The notes: generated by a model from the sequence alone, not told the origin. Counted from the stretch's first letter, positions 31,318 through 42,346 are shown. The stretch is 64,000 nt of DNA from Sugiyamaella lignohabitans (GCF_001640025.1 NC_031672.1:5518001-5582000); one strand, 5' to 3'. Translations and numbers: made by a program.

Positions 31318-31941
31318 TTAACTTGGCTTTTGAGCAGCATTGCAAGGATCTGGTATAGGACCTGTCAAAGGAGGATGATGAACATACCCGACAAACCAAT
31401 ATCTATCACTGCTTTCATAAAATCGTTTCCATCCACTAATGTCCTTTTCGACTTTGATAGGGTCCAATCCGCGCAGATCATGTGTCAAGTCCTGGTGAAA
31501 GCAACCTGTGGAGTAGGCTCTGGCAGCATCTCTGCCACTAAAGAAGGAATAGGCCCCTAGTGGACCATAAGAATCAGGATTTGACGTGACATCATACACA
31601 CTACCATTAATTGCCACATATATAGGGAGAGCCCTATCTTCTCCATTGTATCGGCTGAGCTCGTCTTCGGTGAGATTAAGATATCCACTCCCTGGCCAAA
31701 CATGAGCCTTGAAGGTGAATTCCAAATATCTAGGGTTGGTAAGTTTAGTTTTGGTTCCCCATAGAGGCGTTTTCGTGATATAGTAAGAGAGTAGGAAGTT
31801 GAGCAATAATATCCCACCAAGTATGCGGATAACATCCAATAACGTAAAGTTGCCACGTGCTGGAGAACGGTCTATAATATCGTCATGCTCATTCTCGTCA
31901 CGTAATATAATCTTTTTGTGCCTGGGTCGCAATTCACTCAT
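31318..31941 (-). CDS. membrane-anchored cytochrome b5-like (MAPR-type) protein
   Basis: Small membrane protein with a cytochrome b5-like haem/steroid-binding fold of the progesterone-receptor-related group. 207 residues. The N-terminus is charged (MSELRPRHKKIILRDENEHD), followed by one hydrophobic helix at about 34-54 (LLDVIRILGGILLLNFLLSY). The b5-like domain runs from about residue 88 (NLTEDELSRYNGEDRALPIY) through VYDVTSNPDSYGP and YSFFSGRDAARAYSTGCF. Classical b5 haem histidines are not obvious, as in MAPR proteins that use Tyr. Substrate unknown. Converges on the BTB gene (163 bp between stops) and lies in tandem upstream of the Zn2Cys6 gene. Confidence 0.8.
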   Translation of the reverse strand: MSELRPRHKKIILRDENEHDDIIDRSPARGNFTLLDVIRILGGILLLNFLLSYYITKTPLWGTKTKLTNPRYLEFTFKAHVWPGSGYLNLTEDELSRYNGEDRALPIYVAINGSVYDVTSNPDSYGPLGAYSFFSGRDAARAYSTGCFHQDLTHDLRGLDPIKVEKDISGWKRFYESSDRYWFVGYVHHPPLTGPIPDPCNAAQKPS

Positions 31942-32143
31942 GCCTATACAAGTGTGGAGTTATGGACTACAACGAGATCTTCAGGGACATCACACGCCAT
32001 GTGCGGCTCCTAAACGTATGCTAGGACACCAGAGGCAGCCATGGTTTAAATATTAAAACACATTTATATTTCATTTAGGCAAAATCGTAATACCTTTATA
32101 ACATAAATACTAAATTGCAATTAACATATCTTTACATTCACAT

Positions 32144-34963
32144 TCACATCATATCATAACCTGAGAAAGCCTCAACATTAGGTACAAGATCCTTCCAGAA
32201 ATCATCGCTGACAAACCAGACAGGATATTCCTCTTCTTCTGCACTAGAACTCCTCTGCTTTGGTGGGTTGACATCTGTATTTGGTGGTTCTGCGGACCGT
32301 CGCTGATTTGGGTCCAGAGCAACAGCCGAAAGGACTTCTAATGGCGAGCCTGGAATCGAATTATTCAAGTTCACATTGTTGGGCACACCATTTGACCCGT
32401 TAACTCCGGAGAGTGTGTTATACAGGATAGATGAAGTTGTGGGGTACAAAAGATTTGGGTTTTGAGCCTGGGCCTGTGATTGTGATTGTTGCATTTGAGC
32501 CTGTTGAGCCTGTGATTGCGATTGTGTTTGACCGACAGTCTGCAAAGGTTGCATTGGTACTTGGTTCTGTTGCTGCTGTGTCATTTGGTTATCCATAGAA
32601 TTAGCTTGAGAACTAACCTGTAAATTTGGTATATTACGCTTCTCGACATTTCTTTCACAGAGAAAGTATTGAACTTGCCCATCAAAATGGCACAACAGCA
32701 GTTTGATCACAAAACTGAAGCATGTCGCAGAATTGGAGAAAGGATACTGAATATTTACCTGGGTCAGTCTATCAAGAACCCCGTATACTAAAGATAATGC
32801 ACCTGCTGGAACACGGCAAACGTCTCTAAACGCCTTATTACACATAGATAGCCCAAGAGTTTTCAACAAGATGGAAGCACAGAAAACTAGTCTTGTGTAA
32901 TTAAACATAGGAAGCATAGCGTACTGTTCAACACCAAAACTATTAAAAATTTCAAGAGCCTTGACAGCCGATGTATGACACTCTAATATACACTCGACTT
33001 CATCTTGAGAAAACGAGGTTTTGTCGATCGCTAAACTGTACTCAGAAAATGGTGAACGTCCAAGCGAAGCCGAATATTTCACATATAGTGGTGCCTGATG
33101 AAGATATGCATTAATTGAATGGTAGTATGGATCAAAAGATGGAGACCACTGCCCTGCACGCTTCGCTGACTTATTAATATTTCCTAAGCGATGCTCAAAA
33201 TGTATCAACAGGAATTTTGTCTTCATATCAGAAAGATTGGGTGGGCCCTGTTCCTTGCTTTTCGTGTAAAATGCTTTTGATATGTCTTCAAAAACATGTG
33301 CCAATTTTGAAATATTTGCAATTCTTTTATCTGCGATAGGGACCTCCTTCGAATTTTGAATTAACTGACAGCACTCATCATTGTAATCACTCCAGACTGC
33401 AGAAGGTGACTTCCTGCTGGCAGTAAGAACGTTCATATTCGCACTGTATGCTAGAAGCCATAGTTTACGGCATTCCAAATTACCTGAATCTATCAGTACG
33501 TTCGGAGTGACAATTTTCTCAAACCTCAGGCTTGTTGCAGGATTGCTAGGAACAGTGCCACCACTAATACCCAAATCCTGTGCTATTGTCACGGCGAGAT
33601 TGGCTAGGATATGTGATTTTTGGCGGTGATAGAATTCAGGTTCGTTATACCAGTATGTCAGCAAGATCAGACATTGTAGGAGTTCAAAAGTCATAGACCC
33701 TAAAACCATAGTCTCGTATATAATAGCTTCATATGCAGCATTATGTAGTGCTAAAGAGCTTTCGAATTGCGACGGATCGCGCTGGACCATAGAAGTCATT
33801 GACATTACACAGAGAAAAAGGAGTGGTTTTTCTCTCCTGAACTGTTCTACAGTTAAATCATCGGGAAGCACCATTATTGGGTACACCGGGTACACCACAT
33901 TTCTAAACATGTCGAGCCTTGCTTGAGCATTTTCCTCAGAAAGAATGCCGTTTGCAACAACATCCGTCTCATACTTTGGCACTTTCGGCACAGCTGATAC
34001 ACTTAGTAGTTCGAGTCTTTTGTTGGATCTCTCGGCTAGTGTCGTCCATGACCGAAGCATCTCCTCTCTCATCGTCTCTACATTAACACCGGTATCCACT
34101 CGAGGAGCAGAAGAATTGTCGTCTTTGGTATACGTTAGTTCAAAATCATCTGGCGTGCTACTGTTGATCGATTCGTACGTCTGCAAGCTCGACTTATGAT
34201 AGTTCCCTCCTGGGGATACGTAATGGTAATGGCCACCTTCTGGAGTAATTGGACCACCCGTACTAGACGGGGTGCGCTTGATACTGTCAAAAGTCATCGG
34301 TGGTGGAGGTGGTACCTGATGCTGTTGAGGTATAGCAAAAGATGCAGGTTTATTAGTTTGGTTGTTATTAGTAATAGTTTGATTTTGATGATGGTTAGCC
34401 ATGGAGTTGCTAACATTAGTGTTGTTTGTCGATCCATTTAGATTGTTTGTGTTCGTCGGCTGGAAAGAAACAGACTGCCCTTGCCAATGTGATGGTAGTG
34501 AGCCAACACTTGTAGATGGCCCCCCAACTTTTGGAACTAATACACTCGAAGGCCCAGTCCCGCCATTATTCTGTTCGTGCAGTGCAGCAGATAATAGCTC
34601 CAATTTCTTCTCAAGTACTGCCACTCGAGTATCCGTTTTCTTCGTTCTTTTCCTTGGTCCAAGATTGAAAACGCAAACTTTGTGGCCCCTTTTACATCTA
34701 ACACAAGGCGCAGAAGGATCATCTGGGTCTGAATTGATGCATCGTACCTTGAGAGCTCGACAGTTCGAACAAGCCTTGGACCTCCTTGTAGACGGCGCTG
34801 CCTGATGTTCTGACTTTGGAGACGCGCCATCAGGGCTTTGTGTGCTCATTTCTCTATCTGAGTTTTGAGCACTATGAAGGGAGCTTGAAGCCATCGGATC
34901 CATGGGCGTCAACCTAGATTGATCATCTAAAACATTGGAGACCTGAGTACCAGCTTCCATCAT
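32144..34963 (-). CDS. Zn(2)Cys(6) fungal transcription factor
   Basis: Fungal binuclear-zinc-cluster regulator, 939 residues. The DNA-binding cluster uses Cys65, 68, 75, 87, 90 and 97 (spacing CX2CX6CX11CX2CX6C) within RRSKACSNCRALKVRC, followed by a linker and a short coiled coil VAVLEKKLELLSAALHEQ for dimerisation. Asn/Gln-rich low-complexity stretches flank a central regulatory domain (about 340-770) with VYPVYPIMVLPDDLT and LLQCLILLTYWYNEP, similar in style to the Leu3/War1 class. A Gln/Ser-rich segment (TQQQQNQ, QSQSQAQQAQ) and an acidic C-terminus ending FSGYDMM are probable activation regions. Target genes cannot be read from the sequence. Two adjacent ATGs start the frame; single exon. 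Confidence 0.88.
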   Translation of the reverse strand: MMEAGTQVSNVLDDQSRLTPMDPMASSSLHSAQNSDREMSTQSPDGASPKSEHQAAPSTRRSKACSNCRALKVRCINSDPDDPSAPCVRCKRGHKVCVFNLGPRKRTKKTDTRVAVLEKKLELLSAALHEQNNGGTGPSSVLVPKVGGPSTSVGSLPSHWQGQSVSFQPTNTNNLNGSTNNTNVSNSMANHHQNQTITNNNQTNKPASFAIPQQHQVPPPPPMTFDSIKRTPSSTGGPITPEGGHYHYVSPGGNYHKSSLQTYESINSSTPDDFELTYTKDDNSSAPRVDTGVNVETMREEMLRSWTTLAERSNKRLELLSVSAVPKVPKYETDVVANGILSEENAQARLDMFRNVVYPVYPIMVLPDDLTVEQFRREKPLLFLCVMSMTSMVQRDPSQFESSLALHNAAYEAIIYETMVLGSMTFELLQCLILLTYWYNEPEFYHRQKSHILANLAVTIAQDLGISGGTVPSNPATSLRFEKIVTPNVLIDSGNLECRKLWLLAYSANMNVLTASRKSPSAVWSDYNDECCQLIQNSKEVPIADKRIANISKLAHVFEDISKAFYTKSKEQGPPNLSDMKTKFLLIHFEHRLGNINKSAKRAGQWSPSFDPYYHSINAYLHQAPLYVKYSASLGRSPFSEYSLAIDKTSFSQDEVECILECHTSAVKALEIFNSFGVEQYAMLPMFNYTRLVFCASILLKTLGLSMCNKAFRDVCRVPAGALSLVYGVLDRLTQVNIQYPFSNSATCFSFVIKLLLCHFDGQVQYFLCERNVEKRNIPNLQVSSQANSMDNQMTQQQQNQVPMQPLQTVGQTQSQSQAQQAQMQQSQSQAQAQNPNLLYPTTSSILYNTLSGVNGSNGVPNNVNLNNSIPGSPLEVLSAVALDPNQRRSAEPPNTDVNPPKQRSSSAEEEEYPVWFVSDDFWKDLVPNVEAFSGYDMM

Positions 34964-35873
34964 GATACGTCATATACAGCTATGGCACAGGGAGCCAGGA
35001 AGAAGCCAAGAGGAAACCCAGTAAAGAAATAGAAGAGCAAACGCTTTCCCTCTTTTATGTACCTCTCAACTTATATCTGCAGTGTTCGATTTGCGGTCAA
35101 AAAAATGTCGGTTTATTGTACCATGGACTACAAACCACCAGATTTAAGTAAGGAAGCTCGATATGGAGAAACGGGTTCCGAGCTGCCGATAATGTAGCTG
35201 ATATGTATGATTGGTATCTGCACACAAAATTCACAATCCTGTTGAAAAAGATCTATTGCCCTTAATATTTAGTCAAAGTTTTATAAAGCGAAATTAGAAA
35301 TATCAGCAATGATTTCCACTATCCAGATTATAGAAATAATAATAACAAATAACAGAACTAAATGGAGAGAAATACATACCACAACCCTGGATGTCGGGCA
35401 CTAATTAACTCCGACATTTCTCGATAGAGTAATAGCCGAGAGGTACAAAATGGGCCGATTCGCTAGGCATTTTAGATATATCTTGTACATTATCTGGCAA
35501 CCTGACGACAGATGCGGAAAATTTTAAATAATTCCGAAACTTTATTTTGATGAGACTGACCAGTTTTTAAGTCCGGCTATAATCAGTGTTCCATGCTAGA
35601 TCTGTACCAGGTTTCAATGTGAATACTCTCAGAATAGCTCATGCCTTGCTGAGCACAGTTCATCTGTAAAATATAACAAATGATAATCGAAGGCCTTTAG
35701 ATATAATTCCCTGCGGGTGTTATATGGCTTAAGTGCAAATATCTCACGTCATTGGACCCATTTATAACTTGAGATGTAACTTTGGAGCGATTAAATTAAC
35801 CAAGTATATTGTCTACCTAAGATACATAAAACTACTCCCCTCCCCACATTTTTTTTACTCGCCACGAACCAGA
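34964..35873. other. intergenic region between the Zn2Cys6 gene and HMG1
   Basis: 910 bp, AT-rich, promoter side of the Zn2Cys6 gene and 3' side of HMG1 (both minus strand). No frame of note, no RNA gene and no clear repeat seen. Confidence 0.5.
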
Positions 35874-38800
35874 TCATGACTTAATGCATAATTTTGAATC
35901 TTGGGCAAATTTAGCCATGTTCACAGCCGACGACGTTGCAGTAGGTGCTTGTGATCGATTATGAGTCATATGACTTTGTACCAAATGGCCAGCGGCCAGA
36001 GCAGAACATAATGAAAGTTCAGCTGCAAGGACACCAGATGCAACAATTTTAGCCAACTGTTGAGCGTTAGCTCCGGGTGTTGTGGGATGGGGTCCACGAA
36101 CACCTAATAAGTCAAGCATTGCTGCTTGAGGTTCAAGAATTGTGCCCCCACCAAGAGTTCCAACTTCTATAGATGGCATCGAGACTGAAACGTGCAAGTC
36201 TCCGTCAACATTTTCCATCAGAGTCATACAGTTAGAACTCTCAACATTCTGTGCTGGATCCTGACCTGTAGCAAGGTAGATAGCTGTCACAAGGTTGGCA
36301 GCATGGGCATTAAATCCACCGATACTACCTGCCATAGCACTACCAATCAGATTCTTAGAAACATTGAGCTCAACTAATGCCTCAACACTACTCTTTAAAG
36401 TAGTGCGTACAAACGATCCTGGAACTATGGCTTCAGCCACAATACTCTTTCCTCTTCCCTCGATCCAGTTGATGGCGGCAGGTTTCTTATCAGTACAGTA
36501 GTTTCCTGACAATGAAACAATCTCCATATCTTCAAATCCATGGTTTTTAACCATATCATTGAGTGCGAATTCAACACCCTTTGAAATCATATTCATACCC
36601 ATTGCATCACCAGTAGTGGTACGGAAACGAATAAAAAGAAGTCTTCCCGCCAGAGCCGTAGTCATAGTCTGAAGACGAGCAAATCGTGAAGTGGAGTCAA
36701 AAGCCTTTTTCATAGCCTTTTGGCCCTCCTCAGAGTCGAGCCAGATTTTAGCAGTACCGGCTCTCTGAGAACTAGCAAATCGTACACAGGGTCCTCTTGT
36801 CATACCATCACCTGTTATAACTGTTCGGACACCGCCTCCGGCGTTCATAGCCTTACAACCACGTTGAGTAGAAGCCACTAGGCACCCTTCCGTAGTAGCC
36901 ATGGGAATGAAATACTCTTTGCCATCTATTATCAATGGGCCTGCAACACCGACTGGCAGTGGCATGTAACCAATAACATTTTCACAACAAGCGCCAAAAA
37001 CACGCTCATAGTTGTAGTTGAGGTAAGGCAATAAGCTATTCTCAAGATTTTTGGTATTAGAAATGCGTGACACAGTGGCACGGCGAACTTTGACAGCTCT
37101 AGTCTTATCACCTAGATGCTTTTCAAAGGCATACAGAGGTAGCAGACCAGCAACACCAAGATTAATGACCTCATCATCAGTGAGCTCTTTGGTATTACCA
37201 GCTTTCAAAATGGCCTTACACTCATCAATGGATCTTGTCTTAGGATTCTTTTTACTGCTGGCTAGTTCAAGCATGCTATCATCACCGCTATCAGATGCCT
37301 CACTATCAGAAGAAGAACTTCGAACAATGACCGGGACCTTCTTTTCAACCTCGACGCGCTTCTCAACAATTTTGACAACGGTATTCTTCGTCGTAGCATT
37401 GAAGAGATAAGCGTTCAGTCCCACACTTACTGCAAGGACAATGACAATACACTTGCTGATAATTGGATCACTAACAATTCTAGTCCAAAGTCCTAGAATA
37501 GAACGAATTTCATCCTCAACGCGAACCGAGAATTGAGAGTGTTCCAAGACAAGAGTTGGTAAAACCGTGACAACGGCGCCTGTTGAGGATCCAATGATGT
37601 TTTGAGACTTGAGAATATGATTCGAGAGTGGGTTCTCATTTTCACCAGTAGCAGAGTTGCTACCATTGGACAAAAATGGAAGGTTGAATGGGAAATCGCT
37701 GAAATGAACAGCGTTTAGTAAGACAAATCCACATACTACAATGCCAAGCTGAACAATATTTCTGCCAAAGCTCCTTCTAAATGGTCTACCAAGTTCACTT
37801 TCAGTAACATGTAGTGTACTATCAGCAACAGACTCGGCAACTTCATGGGAAACACCATCCTCTTCCAATGCACTACGAATAATATCATTACGCTCAATTC
37901 TAGTCATTTCGACCTTGATGGACAGAATAGCCGAATAAAACGTGACCAACATAATAAAATCATAGAACAAGATCCAAACGGAAAGGAAACAAAATTGCCA
38001 TAAACCATTGACACCGGAAAATGAGCCAGCCATCAGGGTTCCAATTTCAAGGACATAATCCTTGAAAATCGCTTTGCCCTCGCTACAAATAACAGAGTAA
38101 ATAGTTTGTCCGTATGCACGGTCGGAATTACCTCTGGATTCACGAAGAGCTAATCTAGTTAAAGATATTTTGCTTTCAAAACCAATTGTCGCTACTAAGA
38201 ATGGCAAACCTTCTGAAAGACTTGCAATAGAAATAGGGATTCCCAAATAACACAATGTGACATAGGCAAACATAAATGCAAATGTAGAAGATAATAGAAC
38301 CGAGATAAATAACAGGGCCTTAGAGCCTAACCTACGCATTGAAAAATACAATGAGAAAAATGTATAGTACATTCCCAAATAGGCCATACCCACCACAGCA
38401 AGATCATAGTTCTCAGTGCTCCGAATTAATTCAGCCAATCTGGTGAGCTTCCATCTCAACCAGAAGAATAAACTGAACGACTTTCTTAATCTCCACACGT
38501 CTTTTTGATCCTCAGAATTGATCTCAGAAAGGGAAGACAACCATTCTGAAAACTCAGCTTCAGGAATCAATATTTCCTTTTCAAACTTGGTAGGACCATC
38601 AACAGCCTGGGAAATCACCGGCAACGAGGAGGAAGAACTAGCAGCGAAAAGAATCTTAGCTCCAACATAGTGAGGAGTAGCTTCCGAGATATCAGCAAAT
38701 CCATCAAGTCCACCTGCTGGCACGGGCACCCATGTAGAAGTACCATTTGGGCAGTTAAGGCCAGAAAAATAGTAACTACGAGAAAGGGTGCTTGCATAAG

Positions 38801-38933
38801 CGGGAATCGACAAGTCGAGAATGGAAAAGTAGGCCGTCAAGGCACATAATGCACTAATAACAATAGTCTGAATAGGGCTCTTGGTTGATTTAGCACAAAT
38901 CCACGCTATTAATGAGAGTACTCCTTCAAACAT
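35874..38933 (-). CDS. HMG1: HMG-CoA reductase
   Basis: ER membrane enzyme reducing HMG-CoA to mevalonate, the controlled step of ergosterol and isoprenoid synthesis. The start is the ATG at 38933 (MFEGVLSLIAWICAKSTKS); the open frame runs nine codons further to a GTG. 1019 residues (yeast Hmg1 1054). Several transmembrane helices with a sterol-sensing-type block lie at about 165-375 (YDLAVVGMAYLGMYYTFFSL, LSEGLPFLVATIGFESKISL). A lumenal Asn-rich part and a Ser/Asp linker precede the catalytic domain (about 575-1005), with VIGYMPLPVGVAGPL, TTEGCLVASTQRG (catalytic Glu), DAMGMNMISKG, GTLGGGT and the late SHMTHNRS with the catalytic His. A 5'-UTR intron is likely; see the separate entry. Confidence 0.97.
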   Translation of the reverse strand: MFEGVLSLIAWICAKSTKSPIQTIVISALCALTAYFSILDLSIPAYASTLSRSYYFSGLNCPNGTSTWVPVPAGGLDGFADISEATPHYVGAKILFAASSSSSLPVISQAVDGPTKFEKEILIPEAEFSEWLSSLSEINSEDQKDVWRLRKSFSLFFWLRWKLTRLAELIRSTENYDLAVVGMAYLGMYYTFFSLYFSMRRLGSKALLFISVLLSSTFAFMFAYVTLCYLGIPISIASLSEGLPFLVATIGFESKISLTRLALRESRGNSDRAYGQTIYSVICSEGKAIFKDYVLEIGTLMAGSFSGVNGLWQFCFLSVWILFYDFIMLVTFYSAILSIKVEMTRIERNDIIRSALEEDGVSHEVAESVADSTLHVTESELGRPFRRSFGRNIVQLGIVVCGFVLLNAVHFSDFPFNLPFLSNGSNSATGENENPLSNHILKSQNIIGSSTGAVVTVLPTLVLEHSQFSVRVEDEIRSILGLWTRIVSDPIISKCIVIVLAVSVGLNAYLFNATTKNTVVKIVEKRVEVEKKVPVIVRSSSSDSEASDSGDDSMLELASSKKNPKTRSIDECKAILKAGNTKELTDDEVINLGVAGLLPLYAFEKHLGDKTRAVKVRRATVSRISNTKNLENSLLPYLNYNYERVFGACCENVIGYMPLPVGVAGPLIIDGKEYFIPMATTEGCLVASTQRGCKAMNAGGGVRTVITGDGMTRGPCVRFASSQRAGTAKIWLDSEEGQKAMKKAFDSTSRFARLQTMTTALAGRLLFIRFRTTTGDAMGMNMISKGVEFALNDMVKNHGFEDMEIVSLSGNYCTDKKPAAINWIEGRGKSIVAEAIVPGSFVRTTLKSSVEALVELNVSKNLIGSAMAGSIGGFNAHAANLVTAIYLATGQDPAQNVESSNCMTLMENVDGDLHVSVSMPSIEVGTLGGGTILEPQAAMLDLLGVRGPHPTTPGANAQQLAKIVASGVLAAELSLCSALAAGHLVQSHMTHNRSQAPTATSSAVNMAKFAQDSKLCIKS

Positions 38934-38983
38934 GTTGAAGGGAGGTATAGGATTGTACACAGGTAATATACAGTGGTGATGGG

Positions 38984-39527
38984 CTAGATGATTGTTAGTG
39001 ACTGTCTTGATCTCCTATGATAGACGCTCATTTAAGATCTCATCTATTTTATATTCCTTCTCATTCGGCTTGAATATAAGTCTATAGCAATTTTCATCGC
39101 GCACATAGCCAAAGCACAGAAAATCTAAGCTAGCACATGAAGAAATCGAAGTAAAATGAAACTCTGTCCCAAGGTATCCCTCTATATCGTCAACTTGAGA
39201 ACATAACAGTAAGAAACACAAACTTTCAACGAAGCTCAGAAACATAATGACAAATTAAACTCCAAAGAGTAGATGAGGTGTAAAGTAGAGTTCATCGTTC
39301 GTATTGCTATATGGCAAGACTGGAAATTTTAGATCAAGCCAGACTCTCTCAACTTGCACAGCCATTGGCTTACGATATCAAAGATCCGACTGGATTTCAA
39401 ACGTCCAAATTCTACCTGATTCTTTCACGAATCATTGCTTTTAAAACAAATAATAAACTGAAAATCAGGAATTTTGACGAAATAACTAATCACAAGCGAA
39501 ACCAACGATATTAAATTACTTACTCAC
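38984..39527 (-). other. probable 5'-UTR intron of HMG1
   Basis: On the minus strand GTGAGT begins at 39527 and CACTAAC followed by AATCATCTAG ends at 38984, 50 bp before the HMG1 ATG. Branch-to-acceptor spacing matches coding introns in this window. The 544-bp interval holds no convincing frame. Confidence 0.5.
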
Positions 39528-40301
39528 TTGAACTGCCTACAGACACTATTGGTTAAATTTGTCACCCAGCACTTTCTCCATAGACAAGAGAGATTGATAA
39601 TACCAATTAAAACCCGAAGTTGAATCCCTGTTTTTGTAAAAGTACTATGTCTCTTTCTTATGGACGTTGTCGAGAAGTGAGTGAAATGTGAGTCTGTCTA
39701 CTAAATATTATGCCCAACAACTGGCCGGGGCTTTTTTTTGGTTTGGTAGGTACTAGCTGCAGGAGCAGGCAAAACGCGACAGTGGCCAGGTTAAAGGGGC
39801 TGAAATTCAGGGACGAATTAAACTAAACGTGATAGCGTGCATGTGGATCATTCTTTAAACCGATATAATTGTCACATTCTACGCTTCAAAACTGTGCATT
39901 CGTAAAACAAATTCTGTCAAACGGGTGTAATGGCGCTAATGTACAAGCTTATTAAATTTTCTCCCAAGGCGCTGTCATGCCCTTGCCCACACCCGTCATC
40001 GGACTTTCGGGAAACCTAGAGAGGTCTAGGGCAAACTCGTATAGCTTCCCCTGAATTTTCCCTCCTGGTCGTAGTTTCTTGGCTGCACACATCGACTATA
40101 CAATCATATACTATACTGGTCGGATATTACTCCGCCATCTCGGTATATCCGACAAAAAGTTAATTTCTCTTGATAATGCGATAAATATTTAATTATGAAA
40201 AATGTGTCTACCCAGTCAAAAACAAGAGGGAAATTTAGAGGAGCTCAAGGTAGAAGCAAGGAGCCATAGACTCGAAAGAAAAGGATTATTTTTATTTTAT
40301 A
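39528..40301. other. intergenic region between HMG1 and TRM82
   Basis: About 0.8 kb holding the presumed HMG1 promoter and the TRM82 3' end. A T8 run and purine-rich segments are present; no gene, tRNA or clear sterol-response motif was recognised. Confidence 0.45.
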
Positions 40302-41639
40302 TTAATGCTCGGGTCGTTTACGAAGTTGGTTCATGTTATAAAGCGCGACTTTTTGGCCTTCTGTTACGGCCACGGCAGCTGACTGGGTGACTTGGGCGCT
40401 TATGTCCGAAAGTATAGGCTCAGCTTTGCTGTTGGCATGGAGTTGGTAAATGGCAAGCAGTTCCGTAGGATGGTCATAGGCTATATACAGTCTGTTAGCG
40501 GAATCGACCGTAACTGAAACAACTGTGTGTGGAAGGAGCGTCGTGACAGCGTGAGACAGGTTGTGAATCAAGTCGAGCTGAACAAGGGCATTTGTACCTT
40601 CGCAAAGAACGAGTACTTGAGACAGACCAGGTACAGCTACAATACCAGAGACAGAAAGTTCGGTATCAGAGGACTTGGGGTTAATCTCAACCATGTCAGT
40701 AGCTTCGTCCACATTATCCTGCTCTCTTTCTTGGCTCTTGGAAGCTTCTTCTTGTTGTGTATTGTTATTGTTATTGGTCTCAGAAACAGCTGCCGCAGCC
40801 TTCCGTTTTTTACCCTTTTTAGCCTCGTAGTTAAAGTGGTCACCAGCTTCATTAATCTTCTGCAAGTGATCTTTAACCAAATGTGCGATGTCGAACTTCT
40901 GGACAAGAAGTCCGTTTGTCCATTGCCAAAGACAAATAAAATTATCACCTCCACCTGAGACTAGGTAGGTCGGCTGCCATGGCACTAGCATCAGGGATGA
41001 AACAAATTCGGTGTGTGCGAATAACCAGTGCTCAATTATGTATGACTTAGGGTATCGCGATACTCGAATATGCTCGTCTCTATCAGCGGTAATAATATAT
41101 TGCTGTCCATTGTGTTCAGCAAGGACAAGGTCAACAAGCATCGACACATGTCCCAGAATTGGGTGGTCAGCACCTTTCCCCGGTTCTTCCTCATTGACAA
41201 GAATGGGCTTATTATTCTCGCCAGGTAATGGCACTTGGTAAACATCACCAAACTTATCACCCAGAATTAAAGTCGTATCATCGACGGTAGTATCTATTGA
41301 TGATGGCTTTTTTGGGAATGACCTGTGACTGATGGTGCTGCTAATGTTACTCGAGTCGAATACTAACGCAAGTTTTTCTTCATTGGTAGTACCAATCAGA
41401 TACTTCCCATTTCGAGATAGCTTTAAATTCTGAATATGGGCCCTAATTTCGCTGAGAGGTTTGGATTGCTTTTTGTTACTGTCAACCAACTGTTCGGCAA
41501 TCGCCGTACTGATTGCAAAATCTCCAGTCAGAGTAGCACCACTGTTCGATATATCAAATGATTTGAGTTGTTGAGCCGTGGCAATATATAGGGTCGTGCC
41601 ATCGTTGTTCACGAGGAGCTGATGGAATGGATGAGACAT
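40302..41639 (-). CDS. TRM82: Trm82, WD-repeat subunit of tRNA m7G46 methyltransferase
   Basis: Non-catalytic WD40 partner of Trm8, which makes 7-methylguanosine at position 46 of tRNAs. Start at the ATG 41639 (MSHPFHQLLVNNDGTTLYIA) gives 445 residues, close to yeast Trm82 (444); the frame continues upstream but with a hydrophobic, unlike-family leader. Blade-like segments include GHVSMLVDLVLAEHNGQQYI, ITADRDEHIRVSRYP and the strongly conserved FAHTEFVSSLMLVPWQPTYL with VSGGGDNFICLWQW. A Lys-rich and Gln/Glu-rich insert (KKGKKRKAAAAVSE, then TQQEEASKSQEREQ) interrupts the propeller, as in yeast homologues. Single exon. Confidence 0.9.
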   Translation of the reverse strand: MSHPFHQLLVNNDGTTLYIATAQQLKSFDISNSGATLTGDFAISTAIAEQLVDSNKKQSKPLSEIRAHIQNLKLSRNGKYLIGTTNEEKLALVFDSSNISSTISHRSFPKKPSSIDTTVDDTTLILGDKFGDVYQVPLPGENNKPILVNEEEPGKGADHPILGHVSMLVDLVLAEHNGQQYIITADRDEHIRVSRYPKSYIIEHWLFAHTEFVSSLMLVPWQPTYLVSGGGDNFICLWQWTNGLLVQKFDIAHLVKDHLQKINEAGDHFNYEAKKGKKRKAAAAVSETNNNNNTQQEEASKSQEREQDNVDEATDMVEINPKSSDTELSVSGIVAVPGLSQVLVLCEGTNALVQLDLIHNLSHAVTTLLPHTVVSVTVDSANRLYIAYDHPTELLAIYQLHANSKAEPILSDISAQVTQSAAVAVTEGQKVALYNMNQLRKRPEH

Positions 41640-42346
41640 GCTGAGCCAGATGACGGATAATATACAATACTGAGTATAGTGCAGCAAGTGAGCGAAATTA
41701 GATCAACTCAACTCAAATATAATAAAAGAGATATCCAAATACAAGACACAGTACTGCAAACTGTCCGCCGTTCTATCAGCAGGTAGCGTTGCCGAATTAT
41801 GCTTTTGTTTGGTGATAAATTTTTTACTGCCTACTGAAACCTGTGGGGGTCTCGACACAATTTTAAGACTCGAAGTGTGGGAATGCTCACAGAGAAAAGG
41901 AAAATAATGCCTATGATACAATACCAGTAATAACAACGAAGACAAATACGTAGATGTAGCTAAGTCCCAGTCTTTTACTTGCCTTGTATAAGTTTAGTTG
42001 GCGGATCCAGACTATGAGTGATGTCGGTCTGGAGTTCTGTCTGCGTCTCTATATATTTTTCTTGTCAACTGCAGATGATCGACATACAGGGCCCAGGGAA
42101 TATCCCAACTGCGCCCGGAGATTTCCGTCGCCTTGTCCCGGTTATTTTAGCCGTCATATCGACTAGCCATATACAAGGACTCTCGAGACTTTGGAAGCTC
42201 ATGAGAGGGAGTCGAGCAAACCGGGAGCATCCCCTAGTGCTATATGCAGGTACGAAAAGCACAAAATCTAGGAAATATAAAATTTTTTAATTTTTGAATA
42301 ATTACAATACATCAGCACAAACTTCGTTTCTTTATATTTTAATTCT
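41640..42346. other. intergenic region between TRM82 and RPL25
   Basis: 707 bp. Contains the TRM82 promoter, a plus-strand frame of about 89 codons (42021-42290) of uncertain status, and the RPL25 3' end. See findings for the small frame. Confidence 0.45.

Noticed and set aside
38961..39300. sterol-response element before HMG1
   Set aside because: Only a partial ATCACCAC match and one TCGTATT near-match; neither fits a known site closely enough.
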